Shown here piece after piece: positions 37,561-46,871 of a stretch of DNA of 64,000 bases. The stretch's first letter is position 1; every line of letters starts with the position of its first letter. The notes beneath the pieces were generated by a model, which did no database searches, was not told the DNA's origin, and saw only the letters and a list, made by a program, of their open reading frames with translations. Source of the stretch: Neobacillus novalis NBRC 102450 (GTDB lineage: Bacteria; Bacillota; Bacilli; Bacillales; Cytobacillaceae); contig NZ_BCVP01000003.1 of the NCBI RefSeq assembly GCF_001591805.1, positions 124,001-188,000 on the forward strand, given 5' to 3'. The translations under genes were made by a program, and so were the position numbers.

Positions 37561-39144
37561 TTAATCATGCTGATCCATTGGATTATACAGTTTAACGTTT
37601 GGATTTTTTTCTTGGAACCATCTAAGGGCAAAGTCGTTCTCAAATAAAAACACATAATGACCATAACGGTCCTTTACGAGCAGACTCCGGGAACTAGAAA
37701 GATTCTCATCAACAGTATCGCCATCAATCCAGCGTGCTATCTTCGAACCCATCCGCTCCATTATAACCTCTGAGTTATACTCATTTCTCATTCGATGCTC
37801 AAATACTTCAAACTGCAGCTGCCCAACAGCACCCAATAAATAATCATCCGTTTTAATCGTTTTGTAAAGCTGGATGGCTCCTTCTTGAACAAGCTGCTGG
37901 ATTCCTTTATAAAAGGACTTTTGTTTCATAACGTTTTTCGCGGATACCCTGACATATAATTCTGGTGTAAACTGCGGCAATCTTTCATATTGAAAATTAT
38001 CTTTACCTGTCGTCAGTGTATCACCTATTTGATAGGTGCCCGTGTCATAAAGTCCAATTATGTCCCCACTGACGGCCTCATCCACCGTATTGCGTTCTTC
38101 AGCCATAAATGAGGTCGATTGTGAAAGCTTAATTTGTTTGGCCAACCGTGGAACATTAACCGTCATTCCCCGTTCAAATTTCCCCGAACATATCCGTACA
38201 AAGGCAATCCGGTCACGGTGTGCAGGATTCATATTGGCTTGAATTTTAAAGACAAAGCCTGAAAATTGATCTCCTAATGGATCAATTTCTCCAATCGATG
38301 AATTGCGTGCCATTGGCGCAGGGGCAAATTTCAGATATGACTCAAGGAATGTCTGAACACCAAAGTTTGTTAATGCACTTCCAAAGAAAACAGGCGTCAA
38401 TGAACCCGCTGCTATTCTTTCTGCAGAAAACTCGTTTCCAGCTTCATTTAGAAGCAAAATTTCATCAAGTGTTTGCTCATATAGGCCTGATGATTTTAAC
38501 GGATGGTCACCGGCAATTTCACCATCATCGGTTACCGGAATATATCGTTCTGTGTCGCTTACACGAAATTGCTCGACCCGGTTATTAAAGCGGTCATAGA
38601 TGCCAAGAAATTCTTTTCCCATCCCAATCGGCCAGTTCATCGGATAAGATTCGATTCCGAGAACTTCTTCCAATTCAGCCAAAAGCTCAAGCGGGGATTT
38701 TCCTTGGCGGTCCAGCTTATTAATAAACGTAAAAATCGGGATACCGCGCATCCGGCACACTTTAAAAAGTTTGAGTGTTTGTTCCTCAATCCCTTTTGCT
38801 GAATCAATAATCATTACCGCACTATCTACAGCCATTAGGGTTCTGTACGTATCTTCACTGAAATCCTGGTGTCCAGGAGTATCCAAAATATTAACCCGGA
38901 ATCCATCATAATCAAACTGCATCACACTGGAAGTTACAGAAATTCCCCGTTGCTTTTCAATTTCCATCCAGTCACTTGTTGCAAATTTTCCTGTCTTTTT
39001 CGCTTTTACCGTACCAGCATCGCGAATAGCTCCGCCAAATAATAATAATTTCTCCGTTAGCGTGGTTTTCCCTGCATCCGGATGGGAGATGATTGCAAAT
39101 GTACGGCGTGATAATACTTCTTCTTTAAAATTCTTACCCATCAT
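37561..39144 (-). CDS. prfC: Peptide chain release factor 3
   Basis: This 527-residue translational GTPase has G1 HPDAGKTT (21-28), the [14 protein letters not shown] switch II motif and NKLD. RF3-type domains II and III follow. It recycles RF1/RF2 from the ribosome after termination. As I recall, Bacillus subtilis lacks prfC while several other bacilli have it, so presence helps to place the organism. GAGGAAGA ribosome site; monocistronic. Confidence 0.95.
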   Translation of the reverse strand: MMGKNFKEEVLSRRTFAIISHPDAGKTTLTEKLLLFGGAIRDAGTVKAKKTGKFATSDWMEIEKQRGISVTSSVMQFDYDGFRVNILDTPGHQDFSEDTYRTLMAVDSAVMIIDSAKGIEEQTLKLFKVCRMRGIPIFTFINKLDRQGKSPLELLAELEEVLGIESYPMNWPIGMGKEFLGIYDRFNNRVEQFRVSDTERYIPVTDDGEIAGDHPLKSSGLYEQTLDEILLLNEAGNEFSAERIAAGSLTPVFFGSALTNFGVQTFLESYLKFAPAPMARNSSIGEIDPLGDQFSGFVFKIQANMNPAHRDRIAFVRICSGKFERGMTVNVPRLAKQIKLSQSTSFMAEERNTVDEAVSGDIIGLYDTGTYQIGDTLTTGKDNFQYERLPQFTPELYVRVSAKNVMKQKSFYKGIQQLVQEGAIQLYKTIKTDDYLLGAVGQLQFEVFEHRMRNEYNSEVIMERMGSKIARWIDGDTVDENLSSSRSLLVKDRYGHYVFLFENDFALRWFQEKNPNVKLYNPMDQHD

Positions 39145-39309
39145 GTCTTCCTCTCTTTTTGACCGAATAAATTTTTACCATACCTTCAATCATATCAGAG
39201 CAAACAATAACTTTGCAATATTTCAATTGATTGACAACGATTTTTTCTATCATCCCCTATGTTAAAATTATATAATAAAGATATAAATACGATTCCCCTA
39301 GGAGGAAAA

Positions 39310-39570
39310 ATGGAAATTAAGCATTTTGATCAACAAACCCTTGCATTATTGCATAAAGCGTTCGAAATTGTCCTAAAGCAAAACAACGTTACTTTTAATA
39401 AAATTGGGATTGCCGAAGAAGGAGAACAGCTATTATTTTTGTATGAAGATCGTGATGAAAAAGTTCATGTTTTCAAATGGAGTAAAGCATCCAGTGTCGG
39501 AGTAAGTTTTGGGGTTCTAGCGCAAAGTGTGCTAATGCCCATCATCCCGCATCTTCGATTATTATCGTAA
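39310..39570 (+). CDS. Hypothetical protein (86 aa)
   Basis: The start is placed at 39310, with AGGAGG 4-9 bases upstream; the frame opens at 39259 but without a site. The small soluble product has an EEGEQLLFLYEDRDEKVHVFKW beta region and a hydrophobic C-terminus. Not recognised. Monocistronic with a clear terminator. Confidence 0.7.
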   Translation: MEIKHFDQQTLALLHKAFEIVLKQNNVTFNKIGIAEEGEQLLFLYEDRDEKVHVFKWSKASSVGVSFGVLAQSVLMPIIPHLRLLS

Positions 39571-39575
39571 ATTTC

Positions 39576-39616
39576 AAAAACACACCTGCCTAGTAAAAGG
39601 CTGGTGTGTGGTTTTC
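39576..39616 (+). terminator. Terminator after the 86-residue gene
   Basis: AAAACACACC pairs with GGTGTGTGGTTTT, with an inner AGCC-type arm. Confidence 0.8.
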
Positions 39617-39716
39617 AATTTCATTTTCGCTTTTCTTCCTTCCACTGATTTCCACATCCATTTTTCTGGAAATTCCAGTATAATAGATTATGACCTTATT
39701 TAAGGAGATGAATAAA

Positions 39717-41456
39717 GTGAATCAAAGCAAAAAAATAGTTTCTAAGTTTATTCCGCTGTTTGCAGCGTTAATATTAATTATTGCGGGAATCATTTGGTTT
39801 ATCCAAACAACGAATAATCAGGTGGGTATCCCATTTTCTTCTGTCGAAAAAACCATTCAAGAGCAAAATGGGAAATCAGTCACACTTATGGAAGAAGCTA
39901 ATGGCAGCCTTTATCTGAAAGCCGGAAATTCAGAATACATTTCCCATGTTCCACCAAACAGTCAAATGGTTGACAAACTGGTAGAAAAATATAATATCGA
40001 CTATTCCTATTCCACCAACAGCCGTTATGGAAAATGGATTATGGGAGGAATTGTTCTGCTCCTCTTAGGTGCTGGATTTGTCCTGCAAAAGAAGAAAGGC
40101 GGATTCGGTCTTCATAACTCGATGAAGAACAGCGTTGCCAAGCCGCGCCCGCTGCCTTCTATCACCTTAAGGGATGTAGGCGGACTTGGGGAAGAAATGA
40201 AAGAAGAAATTCTACAAACACTCTCAACCTTAAAAGAACCGGAACGCGCAGCAAAATTAGGAATAAAACCGCCAAAAGGAATTCTATTATACGGACCTCC
40301 TGGAACAGGTAAAACCTTGTTAGCCCAGGCAATCGCACGGGAATTAAATGCCGACTACTTCTCTGCGAGCGGATCCGCTTTCAATGAACTATTTGTTGGT
40401 GTTGGAGCAAGTCGTGTCCGGTCTTTATTCCATTCTGCAAGAAAACAAGGGCCTGCGGTTATTTTCATCGATGAAGTCGATGCCTTAGCTGGAAGACGAA
40501 AGGCACATGGCGGCGAGGAAGCAGAAAAAACCTTAACCGAACTGCTTGTCCAGCTTGATGGCGGCCATTCTAATGACGGAATTTTATTTATCGCCGCAAC
40601 AAATAGAAAAGACATGCTTGATGAAGCATTCCTCCGTCCGGGAAGAATCGACTTCTCCTTCCACGTACCACTCCCTGATACGAAAGGAAGAAGAGAAATC
40701 ATTGATATTCATTCAAAAGGAAAGTCACTTGCTAAAGATGTCTATGCTTCATTAGATGAGCTTGCGGAAAGCACATCAGGATTTTCAGGTGCCGAACTGC
40801 AATCCCTGTTTGAGACAGCAAGCAGGCGCGCCGTTCAAAGCGGCCAGGACATGATTCAAAGACACGACCTTGATTATGCCCTTGATCGGACAATCCTTGG
40901 AAGCACTTCACGGACTTTGCAGGATTATGATACAAAACGTAGAGTTGCTATTCATGAAGCCGGTCATGCAATTGTCGCATCGCTAACCAAACCTGGTTCA
41001 GTTCGAAAAGCAACCATTATCCCACGGGGAGAAGCACTCGGCTATGTAGCTCCAATCCCAAAAGAACTCCATTTGTCGACTACTAGTGACCTATTAGACC
41101 GGGTCTCTATGGTGCTTGCAGGTGGTGTAGCGGAAAGAATGTTTCTCGGTGAACACAGTATCGGTGTTAGCGGCGACGTACAGCAGGCAAAGCACATCAT
41201 CGAGCAAATGGTGGATACCGGAATGCTTCAAGATGGTTTTACACTAACTTTTAATAAACAAGATCAAGAAACTAAGATGCAGGAACTCTTTGCAAAAGGG
41301 ATTGAGAAAGCAGAAGTTCTAATAAAAAGCAATCAATCTCAGTATCACCAATTAGTCATGGCTTTATTAAAGAAAGAAACATTAGAAGGATCTGAAATTG
41401 AAGAAATTGTCTCAGGTAAATCCAATCTGAATGTCGATGACCTCGTCCTTGTGTAA
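39717..41456 (+). CDS. FtsH-like membrane AAA+ metalloprotease paralogue
   Basis: The start is placed at a GTG at 39717 after AAGGAGATG, giving 579 residues; the ATG at 39690 lies before that site. It has an N-terminal membrane segment (about 8-28), a short external domain, a second segment (about 103-123) and an AAA+ domain with Walker A GPPGTGKT (193-200), VIFIDEVDAL and the SRH ATNRKDMLDEAFLRPGRID. A protease domain with HEAGH at 413-417 follows. It should extract and degrade membrane proteins. It lacks the usual acidic C-terminal extension and diverges from canonical FtsH, so it is probably a second copy with special substrates, perhaps in sporulation. Confidence 0.88.
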   Translation: MNQSKKIVSKFIPLFAALILIIAGIIWFIQTTNNQVGIPFSSVEKTIQEQNGKSVTLMEEANGSLYLKAGNSEYISHVPPNSQMVDKLVEKYNIDYSYSTNSRYGKWIMGGIVLLLLGAGFVLQKKKGGFGLHNSMKNSVAKPRPLPSITLRDVGGLGEEMKEEILQTLSTLKEPERAAKLGIKPPKGILLYGPPGTGKTLLAQAIARELNADYFSASGSAFNELFVGVGASRVRSLFHSARKQGPAVIFIDEVDALAGRRKAHGGEEAEKTLTELLVQLDGGHSNDGILFIAATNRKDMLDEAFLRPGRIDFSFHVPLPDTKGRREIIDIHSKGKSLAKDVYASLDELAESTSGFSGAELQSLFETASRRAVQSGQDMIQRHDLDYALDRTILGSTSRTLQDYDTKRRVAIHEAGHAIVASLTKPGSVRKATIIPRGEALGYVAPIPKELHLSTTSDLLDRVSMVLAGGVAERMFLGEHSIGVSGDVQQAKHIIEQMVDTGMLQDGFTLTFNKQDQETKMQELFAKGIEKAEVLIKSNQSQYHQLVMALLKKETLEGSEIEEIVSGKSNLNVDDLVLV

Positions 41457-41460
41457 AATG

Positions 41461-41495
41461 AAATCCAGGTGCCGCAATTGGCATCTGGATTTTTC
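41461..41495 (+). terminator. Terminator of the ftsH-like gene
   Basis: AAATCCAGGTGCC pairs with GGCATCTGGATTT and is followed by T residues. Confidence 0.85.
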
Positions 41496-41564
41496 GTATA
41501 AATTATTCAAAAATCTAATGGATTTCCGCCTTCGTGGTAAACTAATAAAAAGGAAGTGAGCAGT

Positions 41565-41966
41565 TTGTTTAGGAAAAATGTTTTCTTTGAAAGAGAGCAG
41601 GATAAATATGATGATGAAGCGAAGGATTATCTTGGCAATCAGCAAAAAACGCAACAACTGCTAAATAAAGCAAGAAAAAAAGCACAGCGAAAAAAGGGAA
41701 ACTTAGGGGATGCTTGGAATAAACTGCAATTATTTATTGATTTAGTAAAAGCATATTCAAAAGGTGAATATCGAAATGTCTCCACCAAGACCATTATAAC
41801 CGTCATTGGGGCCCTTTTGTATTTCGTTTCACCACTTGATTTAATCCCTGACTTTCTCCTCGGCATTGGTTTCATCGATGATGCCGCCGTGATTGGCTAT
41901 GCTCTTAAAAAGATATCAACGGAAATTGATGCATTTAGTGTTTGGAAAATGTCCGGTAGGTATTAA
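41565..41966 (+). CDS. ykvA: YkvA-like DUF1232 membrane protein
   Basis: The start is placed at a TTG at 41565 because GGAAGTGAG occupies the region of the upstream GTG (41556). The 133-residue product has a basic, helical N-terminus and the DUF1232 core ALLYFVSPLDLIPDFLLGIGFIDDAAVIGYAL, which contains two short hydrophobic segments. The function of DUF1232 is unknown. Confidence 0.88.
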   Translation: MFRKNVFFEREQDKYDDEAKDYLGNQQKTQQLLNKARKKAQRKKGNLGDAWNKLQLFIDLVKAYSKGEYRNVSTKTIITVIGALLYFVSPLDLIPDFLLGIGFIDDAAVIGYALKKISTEIDAFSVWKMSGRY

Positions 41967-41971
41967 CCCAG

Positions 41972-42003
41972 AAAACCCGCTTGAGTTTTCAAGCGGGTTC
42001 ATG
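41972..42003. terminator. Bidirectional hairpin between ykvA and yjcZ
   Basis: Perfect stem AACCCGCTTGA/TCAAGCGGGTT; the T run is better on the minus strand. Confidence 0.75.
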
Positions 42004-42005
42004 GA

Positions 42006-42149
42006 TTAAAATCTAAAGCAAGCTGCACCTACAATAATTAGAAGAATAAACAACACCACGATTAAAGCAAAGCCGCCGCCAAAGCCAACTCCGCCCCCGT
42101 ACCCACAGCCGCCATAACCGCAGCCGCCAAAGCCACCATATCCATACAT
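42006..42149 (-). CDS. YjcZ-family sporulation protein (47 aa)
   Basis: The peptide has a Gly/Tyr/Cys-rich head ([20 protein letters not shown]) and the conserved YjcZ hydrophobic tail [23 protein letters not shown] precedes the ATG. YjcZ proteins are small membrane peptides made in sporulation; the role is unknown. It is adjacent to a second copy. Confidence 0.9.
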   Translation of the reverse strand: MYGYGGFGGCGYGGCGYGGGVGFGGGFALIVVLFILLIIVGAACFRF

Positions 42150-42180
42150 ATTTATTACCTCCTTTTTCTCTATATTAGAC

Positions 42181-42276
42181 TCAGTAAACCCAAGCTGCCC
42201 CGATAATGATTAACAAAATGAACAAAACGACTAGTAGGGCAAATCCGCCGCCGTAGCCAGCTGCTACACCTGACAT
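42181..42276 (-). CDS. YjcZ-family sporulation protein, short copy (31 aa)
   Basis: The sequence starts [20 protein letters not shown] and ends IIIGAAWVY, a minimal YjcZ peptide. AGGAGG is 7 bases upstream (AGGTAATGTAA spacing). Only 31 bases separate it from the longer copy downstream, so the pair may be co-transcribed. Confidence 0.9.
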   Translation of the reverse strand: MSGVAAGYGGGFALLVVLFILLIIIGAAWVY

Positions 42277-42401
42277 TTACATTACCTCCTTTTTTGATTT
42301 CTTTATATCCTATTCACCTAAATAAAAATGTGCGATAGACGCATATCCAAATTAATATGTTTACAAAAAAAGACTAAGCCCATTCTTATCATCTACTAAT
42401 T

Positions 42402-42437
42402 AAAAAAATGCGGCCTAATAACCCAGCCACATTTATT
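42402..42437 (-). terminator. Terminator of the LuxR gene
   Basis: AATGCGGC pairs with GCCACATT (one wobble) with a T7 run on the minus strand. Confidence 0.75.
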
Positions 42438-42453
42438 TCTGTTCTCCATTATT

Positions 42454-43644
42454 TTAGTCAATTATTCCCATTCGGATGGCTTTAACTGCAACTTCTGTCC
42501 TGTTTTGCGCGTTCAGTCTTTTCATAATACTTGATATGTAATCTCTAACCGTAAATTCACTTAAATAGAGCTTTAATGCTGCCTCTGCTGTTGAAGCACC
42601 GTCCGCCAACAGCTTAATAATTTCTGTTTCCCTTGGTGATAAGGAGATGGAATCCTTTTTGGGCAGGTTGTCCTTTTTAATATCTGCTTCAATAAATTTT
42701 GATAGCAATTCCCCAGAACTTTGGCCAAATTTCATCAATGCAGGAAAAAGACTAGTATCGACAGTAAACTGCTTCCCCGGGCCTTGATCTAAAACAACCC
42801 CTCCTATTATTTTCCCCTCCTCTGGAACATAAATCGGTACAATAACTAAGGAAGTAAGTTCAAAATTTTCTACATACTTTTCTGGAAGGTCAATTGCCGC
42901 CGAAGGAATATAAATTGGCTGAAAATTTTTCATCTCGTGACCTTGTGATTTTAACTTCACGAGACTTTGATTGAGCACTGGTATATTGGCGATTTTTTCG
43001 GCAATTGCTTGGATCTCTGTATTGTTTAAATGATGTCCAAATAAGCCAACCCCTACACTTTCCTTATTGGCAAACTTAAAAAGGGCACATCGTTCAAAGG
43101 GAAGGAAATAGCCAAATCCATAGCAAATATTTTTGATTGACTCCTGAAAATTTTGCGAGCGGATAATCCATTCATTAAATAAGATAACAGCATCCTTCCA
43201 AATACTATGATTCTCTTTTTCCGATTGAAAAAGCATGACTTCACTAATTTTCGAAAATAAGTAATGGACCGAAGGATGTAATTTCGAGGAATAAGCAATT
43301 CTTGATTTCAGAACCTTATGCGCAGCATTCTCCAACAGATTGATATGAAAGATAAGCGCCTCCGGTTCCGGGCTCCTTTGGAAATAGGCGAACCAATCCT
43401 CCTGAAGTTCATTTAACATCCGATATATATCAACATTCCCTTCATTTACCGACCGTAAAAACCTTTCTAGAAATTCGCTTATAAATTCAAAAACCACCAC
43501 TGATTTCTTATTCGTATTTTTAAGAGATTGGAGCATGAATCTCCATTCCTGTAATAGGTCCTCTTGATAAGAAGATAACATTTTAACAGCATCATTTAAA
43601 AGGTGATCCAAATGGTGATTTAATGACTTCGACAATTTCATCAC
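42454..43644 (-). CDS. LuxR-family regulator with GAF-like domain
   Basis: The 396-residue protein ends in a LuxR/GerE helix-turn-helix (LSPRETEIIKLLADGAS, VRDYISSIMKRLNAQNRTEVAVKA; about 333-395). The centre (about 160-325) looks like a GAF sensor domain, and the N-terminus (1-150) is helical. No receiver domain is visible, so it is a one-component regulator. It is divergent from the DUF6230-type island across 282 bases with a palindrome at 43806-43819, which makes that island its likely target. The ligand is unknown. Confidence 0.85.
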   Translation of the reverse strand: MMKLSKSLNHHLDHLLNDAVKMLSSYQEDLLQEWRFMLQSLKNTNKKSVVVFEFISEFLERFLRSVNEGNVDIYRMLNELQEDWFAYFQRSPEPEALIFHINLLENAAHKVLKSRIAYSSKLHPSVHYLFSKISEVMLFQSEKENHSIWKDAVILFNEWIIRSQNFQESIKNICYGFGYFLPFERCALFKFANKESVGVGLFGHHLNNTEIQAIAEKIANIPVLNQSLVKLKSQGHEMKNFQPIYIPSAAIDLPEKYVENFELTSLVIVPIYVPEEGKIIGGVVLDQGPGKQFTVDTSLFPALMKFGQSSGELLSKFIEADIKKDNLPKKDSISLSPRETEIIKLLADGASTAEAALKLYLSEFTVRDYISSIMKRLNAQNRTEVAVKAIRMGIID

Positions 43645-43805
43645 TCTCCTTCACGGAAGAATCTAAGCTGTTGTTTATCCTATTTATCAATTCGTTTATT
43701 TCTATAGATAATTCAGCTAAAGCTGTCAAAATTCCTCCTTTTTATCAATCATTTTGGTTATTTTGTAGGCGCTTGTCCTTTCTTGTTCAAATATAGGATA
43801 AACTT

Positions 43806-43819
43806 CCTACAAATGTAGG
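43806..43819. promoter_or_regulatory. Palindromic operator candidate
   Basis: CCTACA-AA-TGTAGG lies between the divergent LuxR gene and the DUF6230-like gene, 108 bases before the latter's start. Two partial TAGG/TCCTA words occur nearby. It is inferred to bind the LuxR regulator. Confidence 0.4.
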
Positions 43820-43926
43820 GATTTCTTAATTTATTTACTTGTCATAAAATTGTGACGAATGGTGTAAGCATTTATTTTTTGTTTAAGCGCTTTCACTTTT
43901 TAAAACAAAAAGGGAGGAAAGAGTGT

Positions 43927-44517
43927 ATGACAGCTGAAACAATTATTATCGGAGGGCAAACAGTCAAGAAGAAACTCATCATTGCATTAGTAGGAGGGTT
44001 TTTATTTTTAGGGGCACTTCTAGGTACCTTTGGACTAACCGGTATGGCCGCAGCAATACCATTAGTGGGCGGGTTCACCGTCAGCTTCGATGAGATGACA
44101 GGTACAGGATTTAAACTTTATGGCAGCCTTGCTGATAGTGCCATGAAACAGAACAATCCCGTTGCTGTTAACGAAATTGATAGTGCGACAATAAAAAATT
44201 TAAAAATCTCAAAACCTATTCCATTTTTAGGGATTAATGCAGTTATTACTGCTGAAAAACCAGTTACAATAACTGGGCTACAACAGAAAGCAACCTTAGT
44301 AACAGGTGATGCTACGTTTAATGAACTAACCATGGCAGAGAAATATGTCGGGGATAGAGACCTTAGCGACCCTAAGGTACTTGCCGGGGCAGCAGCCGAG
44401 CATTTTACGCAAACGGCAAATACCATTACCATCAAAAACGGAATACTTGAAACAGTCTATCTTTTCCAAAAAACAGTATCTCTGAATGGCATGAAAGTTT
44501 CTTTTGAAAAACAATAA
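43927..44517 (+). CDS. DUF6230-like exported/anchored protein
   Basis: The start is placed at 43927, with GGGAGG 9 bases upstream. The 196-residue product has a membrane segment (about 18-42, VGGFLFLGALLGTFGLTGMAA) and then a beta-rich domain containing FDEMTGTGFKLYGSLAD. This recalls the DUF6230 proteins of actinobacteria (their 'D-LDGTGF-YG' motif) from memory. It probably faces the outside. First gene of a three-gene set with the DUF6114-like gene next. Function unknown. Confidence 0.65.
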   Translation: MTAETIIIGGQTVKKKLIIALVGGFLFLGALLGTFGLTGMAAAIPLVGGFTVSFDEMTGTGFKLYGSLADSAMKQNNPVAVNEIDSATIKNLKISKPIPFLGINAVITAEKPVTITGLQQKATLVTGDATFNELTMAEKYVGDRDLSDPKVLAGAAAEHFTQTANTITIKNGILETVYLFQKTVSLNGMKVSFEKQ

Positions 44518-44567
44518 CACTAAAATAATCTAGAACATCAAAGGACTAACAAGTAAGGATGATAAAA

Positions 44568-45008
44568 ATGAGCTCTACTTTTTCAAAACGTAAAAGGTTT
44601 AAGAATTGGAGAGCAAGGCGCCCTTTTTGGGGGGCGACCTTGTCTATTTTATCAGGATTAATCATTTTAATGGTTCCTGCACAGCTTTATGAAATTGCAG
44701 CTGCCCCGGGGAGCATCATTGTTGTTGGCTTCCTATTAGGAGGTCTTACCTTAATAATGGGCGTCCTAGCATATATCATGCCTAAGCTTTCTACCCTGTT
44801 TGGAGTTCTAGGAATTTTTTCATCTGTTTTATCGATTATGGGGGCATTAGGCGGTTTCCTAATCGGCACACTTCTTGGAATTGTTGGAGGTTCAATGCTA
44901 ATTGCCTGGAAACCGGAGCTTGCCGCTCTTGATTCGAAGAAACAGTCAAATAGCGATCTTATTGCAGAAAAGGAAATCGCTTCGGGGAAGGAAGTTTTAC
45001 CGGAATAA
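44568..45008 (+). CDS. DUF6114-like membrane protein
   Basis: Of two in-frame ATG codons, 44568 is used because AAGGA directly abuts the first. The 146-residue product has a basic N-terminus (FSKRKRFKNWRARRPFWGA) and four hydrophobic segments, as in the DUF6114 proteins that in Streptomyces sit beside DUF6230. It is 50 bases after the DUF6230-like gene, same strand. It may form a small membrane complex with its neighbours. Confidence 0.65.
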   Translation: MSSTFSKRKRFKNWRARRPFWGATLSILSGLIILMVPAQLYEIAAAPGSIIVVGFLLGGLTLIMGVLAYIMPKLSTLFGVLGIFSSVLSIMGALGGFLIGTLLGIVGGSMLIAWKPELAALDSKKQSNSDLIAEKEIASGKEVLPE

Positions 45009-45075
45009 TTAGTACCTATAGCATTCATAGAAATGGTGATCGTATTGATACGCAGAAATTAAGATAATTATTGTA

Positions 45076-45600
45076 TTGGTTCTTCCCTTTAGCGGGCTGT
45101 TCTTACTTACCAAGGATAGTTTTGCTAGTAATCCGACAATCATTGGATTTATTATTGAGGCTAACCAAATGGAAGGTACGATGAAAAATCCTGTTATGAT
45201 TACAGGTGATACGGCAGAACAAAAAGATCGGCCGATGCTGGAATTAAAGTTTGATAATCTTTCAGCTAAGAACTTAATTATTAAGAAGTTAGTCGAAACT
45301 CCAAATGATCTTATTACGATTGAAATCAGCCATAAAGATTCTGCTCTTTTTAACCACTTAAGCTTACATGTTACCAACGCTGAATTCAGTGAACATTATT
45401 TACCATCGGCAGGTAATATCGGCTTGAAAAATGTTAAACTATTGGCCCACCAGGTAACAGCTGATAACTTAAATCTCCCTCAATTCAATTTAAGTTTCAA
45501 TGAGGGCGGTAAGGTCGAAATGGAACCGAAAAGCGAGAAAGAACTCCTTTATATGAAAGCAGTCTTAGAAAAGCTAATTAATAGTGTTCAACAGCAATAA
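45076..45600 (+). CDS. Exported beta-rich protein, N-terminus apparently frameshifted
   Basis: The open frame from TTG 45076 gives 174 residues. They start inside a hydrophobic segment (VLPFSGLFLLTKDSFASN) and have no ribosome site. The domain resembles its DUF6230-like neighbour in pattern (ADNLNLPQFNLSFN). A better start, TTG 45045 after GGTGAT, encodes MIRR and then stops; dropping one A of the AAA at 45056-45058 joins it to the main frame and gives a normal signal peptide, MIRRIKIIIVLVLPFSG. The gene may be broken or carry a sequence error. Confidence 0.6.
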   Translation: MVLPFSGLFLLTKDSFASNPTIIGFIIEANQMEGTMKNPVMITGDTAEQKDRPMLELKFDNLSAKNLIIKKLVETPNDLITIEISHKDSALFNHLSLHVTNAEFSEHYLPSAGNIGLKNVKLLAHQVTADNLNLPQFNLSFNEGGKVEMEPKSEKELLYMKAVLEKLINSVQQQ

Positions 45601-45636
45601 AAAGAAGCGATGCCAATAAAAGCATCGCTTCTTTCA
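45599..45636. terminator. Bidirectional terminator
   Basis: Stem AAAGAAGCGATGC/GCATCGCTTCTTT lies between the converging exported-protein gene and the endopeptidase gene. Confidence 0.9.
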
Positions 45637-45677
45637 ATTTTTACTATAGTCGCCATTGACTAAGGCTTCTGCTAGTC

Positions 45678-46871
45678 CTAGTCGTTAATAATTCTCATAA
45701 CACGTCCATTAAAATGTTCTGCGTAGTACCTTGACGTCATATCGGCAATGGCAATTCCAGTTGAACTTTGTGAACCGATGAATTTCCCGCCGCCGAGGTA
45801 AATCCCCACATGGCCGTCGATTTTATAAGTATCAAAGAATACTAGGTCCCCTGGACGTGCTTCGCTCATCGGCACCCTCGTTCCGGTATTCTTCAAGATA
45901 TCCGTGTGAGCCCCGACATTAATGCCTGCCTGCGCGAATGCCCAGGCAACAAATCCTGAACAGTCAAATCTTCCATGGGCAACATCGTAGGCATTTCTGC
46001 CGCCGCCAAATACATAAACGGAGTTCCCAATATACCTTTCTCCTGCATGGATTACAATGTTTATCGCTTCATTTGTTGTTGTTGGTATCGAAACATTCAG
46101 ATCAGCTGTATACGAGACAACAGTAGTTTGAGCCGAGGTATTAAGCTCCACTTCCTTTAATGCGAGTGTACTATCTTGCTCTTGTAACTCAGCCTTATTA
46201 GCAAGTTTTGCTTGTTCTTTCACCTTAAGTTCTTCTTTTAAGGCGTCATTTTGCTCTTTTTGTTCTAAAATCTGAGCCTGCATCCCTTCAAGCTCCGTCA
46301 TCATGTCTTTTAAATTATCAAGCTTTTTTTCAACTGCCGTTTGTTTCTTTACGACCGCTTTCTGATCTTCTTGATGCTGTTTCACTAAATCTTGATCCGC
46401 TTCTACCATTGTTACAACCGCACCTAATCTTTCAACAAAATCACTAAAGCTTGAAGCTCCGAGGAGAACATCTATATAGTTCACCTTTCCTCCACTTTCT
46501 TGGAGGGACAAAGCACGTTTTTTTAGTATTTCATTCCGTTTATCGATCCTAGCTTGAATCATAGTCACTTCCTGCTGAAGCCCTGCCACTTCTGCCTGAG
46601 AAGCTTTTACATTTTCTTCTGTCTGAACAATCACGTTATTATTATCATGAATAGCCTGTTCAACTCTATTAATCTGTTCCGTTAATTTAGCTAATTCATC
46701 TTGAACCTGAGAAATTTCCTGATTCGCTTTTGAAATATCTGATTGAATACCTAATCGCTGCTCCTGAACGCTTTTGATGCTTGTAGCCTCTGCCTTTACA
46801 GGGGGAAGTGAGAATACGCTTCCAATTCCCAGGATAATAGTCATACTAAGTGCGGTAAGCTTCTTTTTCAT
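45678..46871 (-). CDS. CwlO-like secreted D,L-endopeptidase (NlpC/P60)
   Basis: The 397-residue protein has a signal peptide (KKKLTALSMTIILGIGSVFS), a long coiled coil (about 30-240), a linker and a C-terminal NlpC/P60 domain. Catalytic Cys304 is in FDCSGFVAWAF, the His in KIDGHVGIYLGGGKFIG. It should cut the D-gamma-Glu to meso-DAP bond in peptidoglycan during wall elongation, like CwlO with FtsEX. The coiled coil is the part that FtsX binds in CwlO. No operon partner. Confidence 0.92.
   Translation of the reverse strand: MKKKLTALSMTIILGIGSVFSLPPVKAEATSIKSVQEQRLGIQSDISKANQEISQVQDELAKLTEQINRVEQAIHDNNNVIVQTEENVKASQAEVAGLQQEVTMIQARIDKRNEILKKRALSLQESGGKVNYIDVLLGASSFSDFVERLGAVVTMVEADQDLVKQHQEDQKAVVKKQTAVEKKLDNLKDMMTELEGMQAQILEQKEQNDALKEELKVKEQAKLANKAELQEQDSTLALKEVELNTSAQTTVVSYTADLNVSIPTTTNEAINIVIHAGERYIGNSVYVFGGGRNAYDVAHGRFDCSGFVAWAFAQAGINVGAHTDILKNTGTRVPMSEARPGDLVFFDTYKIDGHVGIYLGGGKFIGSQSSTGIAIADMTSRYYAEHFNGRVMRIIND

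Noticed and set aside
43868..43884. cre-like AAGCGCTTTCA before the DUF6230-like gene
   Set aside because: The left half has two mismatches to the cre consensus.
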